From Acetobacterium bakii (lineage in GTDB: Bacteria; Bacillota; Clostridia; Eubacteriales; Eubacteriaceae): a stretch of 43,143 nucleotides of DNA. The notes below the pieces were generated by a model, which was given only the letters and a program-made list of their open reading frames with translations, was not told where the DNA came from and did no database searches. The translations under genes were made by a program, and so were the position numbers. Each line of letters begins with the position of its first letter. Positions within the stretch are counted from its first letter, which is position 1. The stretch spans positions 1 through 43,143 of the forward strand of contig NZ_LGYO01000019.1 of NCBI RefSeq assembly GCF_001263355.1, read 5' to 3'. Shown one piece after another: positions 16,179 through 24,099 of the stretch.

Positions 16179-17558
16179 ATGGTAAAAAAATTTAATCAAT
16201 TGGCATACAGCAATTTAGATGATTTTGTATACGGTTCCTGTCCAAATCCAGTGACCACAAAAAGTGGCATGGTGATTGGTGGCGGGACAGTTTATCCGGA
16301 AATTAACTTTACCCTGCCAGGAATGGATATTAATGATACAACCATTAAAAAGGCCTGTACCATTTATTCCAATATTATTGATGGTGTCTTAAAGCGTGCA
16401 GCTGAATTATACGCTCCGGGGGTATTGGTAGAATTTGAAACAGTTCCTGACTTCACCGAAAATCCTAAATACGGGATTGAAGTTAATCGCATTCTTTTGA
16501 ACAGTATGAAAGAAGCCAGTGAAAAATACGGTTTGAAATCCGCTATTCGAACAACACCAAATGATTTAAGAGAATTTAGCCGTCCACCAATCATGCGCCA
16601 CGGAAAATATTGGGATACCATGCTTGAACTTTTCGAACAGTGTGCAAAAGATGGCTCCGATTTTATTTCAATTGAATCAACCGGAGGTAAGGAAATTCAT
16701 GATGGGGCCTTAGTAAAAGCTGACATTCGCACAGCGATTTTTGCTTTGGGCGTGCTTGGAGTTACTGATATGGAATTCCTTTGGAAGCATTTAGTAGGTA
16801 TTGCCAAAGCCAATAACTGTTATCCAGCTGGTGACTCTGCCTGTGGTTTTGCCAATACCGCCATGGTATTAGCGGAAAAAGGTTTTATTCCCCATGTGTT
16901 TGCAGCTGTTATTCGTGTCGCTGCTGTGCCAAGAGGTTTAGTTGCCTTTGAACAGGGCTGTGTTGGCCCAGGCAAAGATTGTGCTTATGAAGGACCATAT
17001 ATTAAAGCCATTACAGGATTACCAATTGGTATGGAAGGTAAATCAGCAGCCGGTGCCCATTTAAGTCCTATCGGTAATATTGCTGCGGCACTTGCCGACA
17101 CCTGGAGTAACGAATCTATTCAACAGGTTAAACTCTTATCTGAAATGGCTCCTGTTGTAGCCATGGAACAATTGATTTACGATTGTCGTTTGATGAATGC
17201 TGCAACCAAAAAAGGCCAGCAGGTCATGTTTAGAGATTTACTGGTTGATTCGGATGCAGCCCTTGACGTTCAGGCTTATGTGTTAAGACCGGATGTTGTT
17301 ATGAGAATCAGTGCTGAATTAGTAAAAACCCAGGATAATTTCCTGAGAACTAAAATAGCCGCTAAACTTACCGTACAGGAATTAAAGAAAGCTATCAATG
17401 AAGGCATTGTAAAAAGTGATCGACGTGATATGAAATGGCTGGATAAAATGGATAAAGCCATTGACAGCATTCCCGATGATGCCGGAGAATTTTACGAACA
17501 AATGAAATCAGAGCTGGATATGACTAAATTTATTCCAAGTGAATATGGTTTGAAATAA
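16179..17558 (+). CDS. mtaB: Methanol:corrinoid methyltransferase MtaB
   Basis: A 459-aa zinc-dependent enzyme of the MtaB family. It cleaves the C-O bond of methanol and methylates the Co(I) corrinoid of MtaC. The zinc ligands known for archaeal MtaB (Glu164, Cys220, Cys269) correspond to E166 in SIESTG, C222 in DSACGF and C268 in GPGKDCAYEG. The ATG at 16179 follows GGAGG; the upstream extension has no support. The neighbours are a truncated corrinoid protein, mtaC and the tetrahydrofolate methyltransferase, i.e. a complete methanol-to-THF methyl-transfer route apart from the reductive activator, which is not in the window. Confidence 0.96.
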   Translation: MVKKFNQLAYSNLDDFVYGSCPNPVTTKSGMVIGGGTVYPEINFTLPGMDINDTTIKKACTIYSNIIDGVLKRAAELYAPGVLVEFETVPDFTENPKYGIEVNRILLNSMKEASEKYGLKSAIRTTPNDLREFSRPPIMRHGKYWDTMLELFEQCAKDGSDFISIESTGGKEIHDGALVKADIRTAIFALGVLGVTDMEFLWKHLVGIAKANNCYPAGDSACGFANTAMVLAEKGFIPHVFAAVIRVAAVPRGLVAFEQGCVGPGKDCAYEGPYIKAITGLPIGMEGKSAAGAHLSPIGNIAAALADTWSNESIQQVKLLSEMAPVVAMEQLIYDCRLMNAATKKGQQVMFRDLLVDSDAALDVQAYVLRPDVVMRISAELVKTQDNFLRTKIAAKLTVQELKKAINEGIVKSDRRDMKWLDKMDKAIDSIPDDAGEFYEQMKSELDMTKFIPSEYGLK

Positions 17559-17642
17559 AATTGTTGGCAAAATTGATGATATAACATTTAAATAAAACCT
17601 TTAAATAAAGATATAAAAAAATAGAATTTCAGGAGGCTTATA

Positions 17643-18278
17643 ATGGCAACTTTAAACGATGTTTCCCAATGTGTTTTAGACGGTGAATTAGACGAAGTAA
17701 AGGCTTTGGTTCAGCAATTAATTGATGCAGGAATCGATCCGATAACGATTATCAATGATGGTTTAATTGCGGGAATGAATATTGTCGCACCCTTATTTAA
17801 AAGCGGTGAAATGTTTGTACCCGAAGTCATGGAATCCGCAGATACCATGAACGAAGGCATGAAACTTTTAAAACCATTAATAACAGATGGAGATATTCCC
17901 AGCAAGGGTAAAATAATTATTGGAACCGTTAATGGCGATTTACATGATATCGGTAAAAACCTGTTGATTATGATGATGGAAAGCCGTGGTTATACGGTGG
18001 TGGATCTGGGCGTTGATATAAAAGAAGAAGCTTTTGTTGCAGCGGTTAAGGAACATAAACCTGATATTGTGGGGATGTCTTCATTGCTCACAACAACCAT
18101 GATGAAGATGGATTCTACTATTAAACAACTAACGAAAGAAGGGCTTCGTGATCAGATTAAAATCATTATTGGCGGGGCTCCAATTACCCAGGAATTTGCA
18201 GAAGATATCGGCGCAGATGGTTATTCTGAAGATGCTTCCACAGCGGTTGAATTATGTGACCGCATGATGACTGCTTAA
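17643..18278 (+). CDS. mtaC: Methanol corrinoid protein MtaC
   Basis: A 211-aa corrinoid carrier with cap domain (1-85) and B12-binding Rossmann domain. Lower ligand His101 is in GDLHDIGKN, followed by MSSLLTTT (about 145-152) and GGAP (177-180). It accepts the methyl group from MtaB and passes it to the tetrahydrofolate methyltransferase encoded downstream. GGAGG precedes the ATG. It shares the same fold and key motifs with the protein at 13723-14385 (both GDLHDIGKN) but is clearly divergent. The 210-bp gap to mtaA is occupied by repeat A copy 2. Confidence 0.95.
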   Translation: MATLNDVSQCVLDGELDEVKALVQQLIDAGIDPITIINDGLIAGMNIVAPLFKSGEMFVPEVMESADTMNEGMKLLKPLITDGDIPSKGKIIIGTVNGDLHDIGKNLLIMMMESRGYTVVDLGVDIKEEAFVAAVKEHKPDIVGMSSLLTTTMMKMDSTIKQLTKEGLRDQIKIIIGGAPITQEFAEDIGADGYSEDASTAVELCDRMMTA

Positions 18279-18291
18279 ATAAATTAAATAG

Positions 18292-18454
18292 GTAATTGCG
18301 AGACTAACATGAGCTTCGCTGCCAGTTTACACGAAACAATTTTTACACTGCACGGCGTACAGTCTGTCGACTGTTCGCCTGCACGTTACAAAATCGTTTG
18401 TGAAAACTGACATCAAAGCAATCATTGTTCGATTCTTTTGAATTTGGCGATTAC
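18292..18454 (+). repeat. Family A hairpin repeat, copy 2 (complete)
   Basis: A 163-bp imperfect palindrome lying between mtaC and mtaA. The outer arms GTAATTGC/GCGATTAC pair with one G-T. The middle arms CCAGTTTACACGAAAC and GTTTGTGAAAACTG pair imperfectly. The apical stem is ACAGTC-TGTC-GACTGT enclosed by GGCG/CGCC. It matches copy 1 (inverted) and the partial copy at the right edge. No ORF is contained in it. Confidence 0.85.
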
Positions 18455-18488
18455 TTATAAATAAATTAAAAGATAGGAGACGCATAAT

Positions 18489-19289
18489 ATGCTGACAATT
18501 GTAGGTGAATTAATTAACACAAGCCGTGCTGCTGTAAAAGAAGCGGTTCTCAATAAAGATGAGGCTTATATCCGGGAATTAGCCAGTAAACAAGCGAAAT
18601 CCGGGGCAACTTATATCGATGTTAATTGTGGGAATATGATTAATATTGAGGAAGAAACAATGAAATGGCTGGTGAATATCGTTCAGGATGAAGTCGATAT
18701 ACCCCTATGTATTGATAGCCCTGACGCAGAAGTTCTGGATGTTGGTTTGTCATTATGTAAAAACGGACGTCCGATGATCAATTCCATTTCTGATGAGGAC
18801 GAAAGATACGCCGCAGTGCTGCCCCTCATTAAAAAATACAATGCCAAGGTTGTGGTTCTCTGTATGGACAGTACCGGCATGCCAAACACTTCCGAAGACC
18901 GAATGAAAGTGGTTCGAAATCTTCATGCAAAATTATCTAAAGAGGGTATTGCTGATGAAGATATGTATTTCGATCCCCTGGTTAAGCCAGTGAGCAGCGT
19001 GGCAACCGCCGGCGCTGAGGTGCTGAATACCGTTAAAAAAATTAAAGAAGATTTTCCGGATGTTCATTTTATGTGCGGGCTGAGTAATATTTCCTATGGT
19101 TTGCCTAACCGCAGCATTCTTAATCGTCTCTTTGTTGTTCAAACGATGACTGTGGGTATGGACGGGTATGTACTGGATCCCACCAATACAAAAATGATGG
19201 CTGGGATCATTGCCTCCACCGCCACACTTGGTATGGACAGCTATTGCGGTAAATACATTAAAGCCCATCGTAAGGGTTTGCTTAACTAG
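18489..19289 (+). CDS. mtaA: Methylcorrinoid:tetrahydrofolate methyltransferase
   Basis: A 266-aa single-domain pterin-binding TIM barrel of the MtrH/AcsE/MtvB class, with ELINTSR at the N-terminus, YIDVNCGN (about 37-44), CIDSPD (about 76-81) and NSIS. It would transfer the methyl group from methyl-MtaC to tetrahydrofolate, giving methyl-THF for the Wood-Ljungdahl pathway. This is the bacterial replacement for the unrelated archaeal MtaA, which uses coenzyme M, so the symbol is positional and follows acetogen usage. The start is preceded by AGGAGA. It is the last gene of the operon and is followed by a terminator. Confidence 0.88.
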   Translation: MLTIVGELINTSRAAVKEAVLNKDEAYIRELASKQAKSGATYIDVNCGNMINIEEETMKWLVNIVQDEVDIPLCIDSPDAEVLDVGLSLCKNGRPMINSISDEDERYAAVLPLIKKYNAKVVVLCMDSTGMPNTSEDRMKVVRNLHAKLSKEGIADEDMYFDPLVKPVSSVATAGAEVLNTVKKIKEDFPDVHFMCGLSNISYGLPNRSILNRLFVVQTMTVGMDGYVLDPTNTKMMAGIIASTATLGMDSYCGKYIKAHRKGLLN

Positions 19290-19330
19290 AAAAGATCCAG
19301 AAAATTTATTCTCCATTTAATATGATCATA

Positions 19331-19358
19331 AAAGCCGGCAGGTCTGACTGCCGGCTTT
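19331..19358 (+). terminator. Terminator of the mta operon
   Basis: AAAGCCGGCA and TGCCGGCTTT form a perfect 10-bp stem around GGTCTGAC, 42 bases after the mtaA stop, followed by AGTTTATT. Confidence 0.88.
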
Positions 19359-19375
19359 AGTTTATTCAGAAAATC

Positions 19376-19475
19376 GTCCTAGGGACAATAATAAATCGTT
19401 TTCGACTGCATGATTGTACAGGCTGGGTCTGTTCGCCATGATACCGACAACTGATGTTACGATTATCCTCAGGAC
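19376..19475 (+). repeat. Family B hairpin repeat, copy 2
   Basis: A 100-bp element aligned end to end with 7339-7439. The arms GTCCTAGGGACAAT and ATTATCCTCAGGAC pair at 12 of 14 positions, and the core CTGCATGAT...CTGTTCGCCATGAT is conserved. It lies between the convergent ends of mtaA and the DUF554 gene. Confidence 0.85.
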
Positions 19476-19538
19476 TCACTTTTTGCTTTGCCTGTTCAAA
19501 ATGAACAAAGCTCTCAATTTCAATTAGTTATCCCTGAA

Positions 19539-20228
19539 TTAAAATCCGAATAATCCGATAGCCCAGAGAATAATTATTGGCATAATAACCGAAGGCAGTA
19601 AATTTCCCACCTTGATTTCTTTAATCTTTAATAGATTGATGCCAATGGCTAAAATAAGGATGCCGCCAACCGCGTTCATTTCAACGATCATTTCCGGGGA
19701 AAGAAAGGCTTTGATTGATCCCGCCAGAAGACTGATGCTTCCCTGGTACAGAAAAACCGGAATAGCAGAAAAAAGAATCCCAACACCCATGGTTGAGGCA
19801 AAAATCATGGAAAAAATACCATCCAAAAGGGATTTGCTGAGGAGAATCCCGTAGGTGCCGGTAAGTCCGTTTTCAATAGCACCCATAATGGCCATGGAGC
19901 CGGTACAAAATAAAAGCGAGGCACTGACAAAACCCAGTGACACATTGTTGTCGCTGGGTTTCATTTTTGATGCCAGTGTGTCCCCCAGGCGCTGGAGCTG
20001 TTTTTCAATATTAATAACCTCTCCTAAAATAGCCCCAAACAAAAGGCTAACCAGCATAATGAGAATATTCTGGGTTTCCAGAGCCATATTAATGCCGATA
20101 ATAACGATACCCAGGCCCAAACCCTGGGTAATGGTATCACTGAGGCGTTTGGGAAGGCCTTTTTTAAAAAGAAGTCCGATGAATCCACAAATAATAATAG
20201 CGGCTGCATTGATGATTGTTCCTACCAC
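19539..20228 (-). CDS. DUF554 family integral membrane protein
   Basis: A 229-aa polytopic membrane protein with about seven hydrophobic segments. It has the features of the DUF554 family: GTIINAAAIIICGFIG at the start, LLFGAILGEVINIE in the middle, and SLLFCTGSMAIMGAIENGL. Function is unknown; transport has been suggested for the family from topology only. The start is GTG at 20228 with AGGAGG eight bases upstream on the minus strand. It is convergent to mtaA and divergent from the polyphosphate operon, so probably monocistronic. Confidence 0.85.
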   Translation of the reverse strand: MVGTIINAAAIIICGFIGLLFKKGLPKRLSDTITQGLGLGIVIIGINMALETQNILIMLVSLLFGAILGEVINIEKQLQRLGDTLASKMKPSDNNVSLGFVSASLLFCTGSMAIMGAIENGLTGTYGILLSKSLLDGIFSMIFASTMGVGILFSAIPVFLYQGSISLLAGSIKAFLSPEMIVEMNAVGGILILAIGINLLKIKEIKVGNLLPSVIMPIIILWAIGLFGF

Positions 20229-20365
20229 AAGGGTGTCCTCCTAAAAATAATTATTAAGTCCAAGGATTATTGTAACATAGAATTTTCGTCTGAGGGATGT
20301 GAATCATTCGTTTAACGCAATTTTAGCGCAAAGATTTTCAGAAAAAAGCCATGACTTATCAGAGT

Positions 20366-20399
20366 TTTAACATCCATTTAACCTAAATTGTGATAAAAT
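20366..20399 (+). promoter_or_regulatory. Pho-box-like array and extended -10 of the polyphosphate operon
   Basis: TTTAACA (20366), TTTAACC (20377) and TTGTGAT (20388) repeat with an exact 11-bp period, as in PhoP/PhoB boxes. They overlap the place of a -35 hexamer, which is otherwise poor. TGATAAAAT (20391-20399) is an extended -10. Activation under phosphate limitation would fit the ppk gene downstream; this is inference from the sequence pattern. Confidence 0.6.
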
Positions 20400-20425
20400 A
20401 GAAAGAATAACTGGAGGTGATTTTT

Positions 20426-21976
20426 ATGATTAAACGGTTTTCTGTTATCTATATTGGCTCAAGTAAGTGTGAACTCATCATCGGGCAACGGGGGAAAGGC
20501 TACATACATATTTTAGATCGGGCAATGTTTCCCATTAGCTTTGGGACCCAAAGCTTTACAAAAGGGGAAATCAGCTTTAAATCGGTTTACGCTCTATGCC
20601 AGATTATCAATGAATATATCACTATGTCGAAAACTTATGATGTCGAAGTCATAAAAATTGTCGGCACTACTGCACTAAGGGAAGCGAAAAATCGCATTTA
20701 TATTGTGGAACAGATTAAAATCAATACTGGCGGATATGAAGTGGAAATACTCGGAAAAGAGGATGAAACCCATTTGATTTACCGTCATATGTTGTTGAAA
20801 TGCGAAGATGCATTTGATTTTATTAGTAAAAACACAGGCGATCAGATGATGGCTGCGATTTCAAGTGGGAATGTATCGGTGGCTTTAATGAAAAATGGCA
20901 CTATTGATTATTTTCAGACGGCTGAATTGGGATATCTTAAGATGAAGGAAATCCTCAAGTCCATTGAGGAAAATACTGAGCGTTTTGAAACACTTCTTTT
21001 AGAATATATTTCCATGAATACCCATACCATCAGTGAAAACATTAAACGGCGTAAAATAAAAAAACTATTGGTTTCATCCCACGAGGTAAAAGTGATTGCT
21101 CAATTATGTGGGTATAATGAAGAACATGATTATTATGAAATTGAAGCCCGGGAATTTGAAAAAGTATGTAAGGCCGTCGGCAATCTCACCGCCAATCAAT
21201 TGATGAAAAAGTATCCTTTTCTGCATCAAATGGAGGCTGAAACCTTAAATCATACATTGATTCTTTATCTCAAATTATTGGAAGACACCCAGGTGGTAAC
21301 CTTTATTCTAACCCCATTGAGTATCGGCGATGCTATTTTGGATTTTGAATTTCAGGTTACCAAGAATCAAAAATTATCAGAGTGGATTGAAAAGGGAAGC
21401 TATGATTCAGCAAAAGCAATTGGTCTAAAATACGATGCCAGCGAAGGTCATGGTGAATTTGTGGAAATGATGAGTTTGAAGATTTTTGATTCTCTAAAAA
21501 AGCATCATCAGTTAGGCAAACGAGAACGTCAGCTGCTATCCATTCTCAGTTATCTTATTGAGGTAGGGAGCTTTATTGATCTCAAAAATTTTTGGGTGCA
21601 AAGCCGTGCCATCATCGAAACAACGGATTTAATCGGTGTGACCCAAAAGGAAAAAGAAATAATGGGAAAAATTGCCGAGGCGGTGAAAACCAATTTCATG
21701 GTTGTTGAGGATACCGTTAGTTCAGCTGATGAAACTGAACAATTGCTGATTGCTAAACTGGCAGCCATTTTAAAATTAGCTATTGCATTGGATAAAAGTT
21801 ATCAGCAGAAAATTCGGACCGTCCGATGTCATTTGAAAGAGGAAAAGCTGTTCATTGAAGTGACCACCGGGAAAAACATTCAATTAGAAGAATATTTTTT
21901 CAAAGCAAGTCGGTCGACCATGGAAAAGGTTTATGGCATTAAACCAACACTAAAAATAAAGAGGATTGAAGCATGA
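20426..21976 (+). CDS. Degenerate Ppx/GppA-like protein (probable pseudoenzyme)
   Basis: A 516-aa protein with the overall layout of Ppx/GppA (actin-like N-terminal halves, helical C-terminal domain) and length close to the intact paralogue two genes downstream. The catalytic signatures are lost. The first phosphate motif DIGSNS has become YIGSSK (9-14), and DIGGGS has become AISSGN (144-149). The HD pair of the C-terminal domain is replaced in LSYLIEVG. It probably no longer hydrolyses polyphosphate or (p)ppGpp and may regulate or bind Ppk. The ATG at 20426 lies 5 bases after GGAGGTGA. The stop overlaps the ppk start by 4 bases (ATGA). Confidence 0.8.
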   Translation: MIKRFSVIYIGSSKCELIIGQRGKGYIHILDRAMFPISFGTQSFTKGEISFKSVYALCQIINEYITMSKTYDVEVIKIVGTTALREAKNRIYIVEQIKINTGGYEVEILGKEDETHLIYRHMLLKCEDAFDFISKNTGDQMMAAISSGNVSVALMKNGTIDYFQTAELGYLKMKEILKSIEENTERFETLLLEYISMNTHTISENIKRRKIKKLLVSSHEVKVIAQLCGYNEEHDYYEIEAREFEKVCKAVGNLTANQLMKKYPFLHQMEAETLNHTLILYLKLLEDTQVVTFILTPLSIGDAILDFEFQVTKNQKLSEWIEKGSYDSAKAIGLKYDASEGHGEFVEMMSLKIFDSLKKHHQLGKRERQLLSILSYLIEVGSFIDLKNFWVQSRAIIETTDLIGVTQKEKEIMGKIAEAVKTNFMVVEDTVSSADETEQLLIAKLAAILKLAIALDKSYQQKIRTVRCHLKEEKLFIEVTTGKNIQLEEYFFKASRSTMEKVYGIKPTLKIKRIEA

Positions 21977-24099
21977 AAAATAATATATTTATTAACCGCG
22001 AAATCAGCTGGTTGGATTTCAATACCCGAGTTTTGGAAGAGGCCTACGATAAAAATAATCCAGTGATGGACCGTTTGAAATTTCTTTCGATTACCGCATC
22101 CAATCTGGATGAGTTTTTCATGGTACGAATAGCCGGAATTATGGATCAGATCAATGTCGGTTATAATAAGAAAAGTCTTGATGGCTTAACGCCCCAGGAA
22201 CAATTGGCTGAGCTTTCAATACGCACCCAGGATATGATGGCGCGCCAGTATACCTGTCTGTCAAAATCAATTATACCGGAACTGAATCAAAACAAAGTTT
22301 TTTTCATGGAATATGAAGAGCTTGGAGACGAAGCCAAAGATTTTGCACTTCATTATTTTATAGAAGCCTGTTACCCGGTTTTGACTCCTCAAGCCATTGA
22401 TAACAGCCGACCTTTTCCTCTGGTAAAAAACAATCAGGTGTATCTGTGTGTGATTCTCCATGATAATGAAGCAATGAATAAAGAAGAGAAAGAATTTATG
22501 GCCATTCTTGAGATTCCCAAGGTTTTGGACAGGATCATTGCCTTGCCCAATACAATGGAGAAAAAAGGTTTTAATTATATTTTCATTGAGGATATTATCA
22601 GGCCCTTTGTTCATGAACTCTTTACGGGTTACGAGGTTAAACAGGTCAGTGAATTTCGGATCACAAGAAATGGTGACCTCGATATTGATGAGGATGAAGC
22701 GGAAGATCTTCTCATCGAAATTGAGAAATCCATTCAGCAGCGTAAATGGGGCGCAGCCATTAAGCTTGAAGTGACGAAATCCATGGGTAAAAAAATGAGA
22801 AAATGGCTGATTAAAGAATTGGAAATTTCCAACGATGAGGTTTTTGAGCTAAAGGGAAACTTGGACCTTACCTGTTTCATGAAATTTCATGGACGGCCAG
22901 AATTTGCAGATCTCAGAGATCCCCGCTACACATCGGTGATTTCAGATGATTTTTATGGACGAGAGGATATTTTTGAAATCATCCGGGAAAAAGATCGGCT
23001 TTTGCATCATCCATACCAGTCTTTTAAGACTGTCATTGATTTTGTTCGTCTGGCTGCCACTGATCCTGATGTCCTGGCCATCAAACAAACCCTTTATCGG
23101 GTGAGTGGGGATTCGCCGATCATTGAAGCACTGATCCAGGCGGCCCAAAATGGGAAACAGGTAACGGTGCTGGTTGAGCTTAAGGCCCGTTTTGATGAGG
23201 CCAATAATATTGTTTGGGCCAAGAAGCTGGAGCAGGCTGGTTGTCATGTGATTTATGGATTGGCCGGACTCAAAATTCATTGTAAGATGATCCTGGTGGT
23301 GCGCAACGAATCCGATGGAATCAGACGCTATGTTCATTTAGGTACCGGAAATTACAACGATGTCACTGCAAATTTATATACTGATCTGGGAATGTTTACA
23401 GCCAAGGAAAGTTATGCTTCGGATGTTTCGACGCTGTTTAATTTGCTTTCGGGTTACAGCCATTATACCCTTTGGAAAAAGATGGAGGTGGCTCCGAAAA
23501 CCATGCGAAATGCCTTTTATATTGCCATTGACCGTGAAATTGAAAATATTAAGATGGGCGAAAAGGGAAAAATCATTGCCAAAATGAATTCTCTCATTGA
23601 TGAGGGCATTGTCAATAAGCTTTACGAGGCTTCCCAGGCCGGGGTTGAAATACAATTGATTGTTAGGGGCATGTGTTCACTGGTGCCAGGGATTCCCAAA
23701 ATCAGCGAAAATATTTCAGTGCACAGTATTGTCGGTACGTTTCTTGAACACAGTCGGATTTATTATTTTTACAATCAGGGCAAGGAAGATATTTTTCTTT
23801 CAAGCGCCGACTGGATGGAGCGAAATCTCGATCGCCGAATTGAAACTCTTTTTCCGGTGGAGGATATGGATTTAAAGCAAAAATTAAAGCACATTATTGA
23901 TATTACATTAAGCGATACCATAAAAACCCGAATTATGACTGAAACCGGCGAATATGTACGGATGGATAAACGGGGTAAGGAATTGTTGTCCTGTCAAAAA
24001 TATTTTTGCGAAGAGGCTGAAGCGCAGTTTGAGGCTGTCAGGAAAAGAGATTTGTTGAATCAAGGATTATTAAATCAGGATTTTGGAGGAGAGTTATAA
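21973..24099 (+). CDS. ppk1: Polyphosphate kinase
   Basis: A 708-aa polyphosphate kinase 1, which reversibly polymerises the ATP gamma-phosphate into polyphosphate. The autophosphorylated histidine is H455 in YVHLGTGNYN, and the second conserved histidine is H593 in FLEHSRIYYF; these match the two catalytic histidines known for E. coli Ppk. The N-terminal NREISWLDFNTRVLEEA and the middle PYQSF region are typical. The length is normal. It overlaps its upstream neighbour by 4 bases and the downstream ppx by 1 base, so the three proteins are translationally coupled. Confidence 0.97.
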   Translation: MKNNIFINREISWLDFNTRVLEEAYDKNNPVMDRLKFLSITASNLDEFFMVRIAGIMDQINVGYNKKSLDGLTPQEQLAELSIRTQDMMARQYTCLSKSIIPELNQNKVFFMEYEELGDEAKDFALHYFIEACYPVLTPQAIDNSRPFPLVKNNQVYLCVILHDNEAMNKEEKEFMAILEIPKVLDRIIALPNTMEKKGFNYIFIEDIIRPFVHELFTGYEVKQVSEFRITRNGDLDIDEDEAEDLLIEIEKSIQQRKWGAAIKLEVTKSMGKKMRKWLIKELEISNDEVFELKGNLDLTCFMKFHGRPEFADLRDPRYTSVISDDFYGREDIFEIIREKDRLLHHPYQSFKTVIDFVRLAATDPDVLAIKQTLYRVSGDSPIIEALIQAAQNGKQVTVLVELKARFDEANNIVWAKKLEQAGCHVIYGLAGLKIHCKMILVVRNESDGIRRYVHLGTGNYNDVTANLYTDLGMFTAKESYASDVSTLFNLLSGYSHYTLWKKMEVAPKTMRNAFYIAIDREIENIKMGEKGKIIAKMNSLIDEGIVNKLYEASQAGVEIQLIVRGMCSLVPGIPKISENISVHSIVGTFLEHSRIYYFYNQGKEDIFLSSADWMERNLDRRIETLFPVEDMDLKQKLKHIIDITLSDTIKTRIMTETGEYVRMDKRGKELLSCQKYFCEEAEAQFEAVRKRDLLNQGLLNQDFGGEL

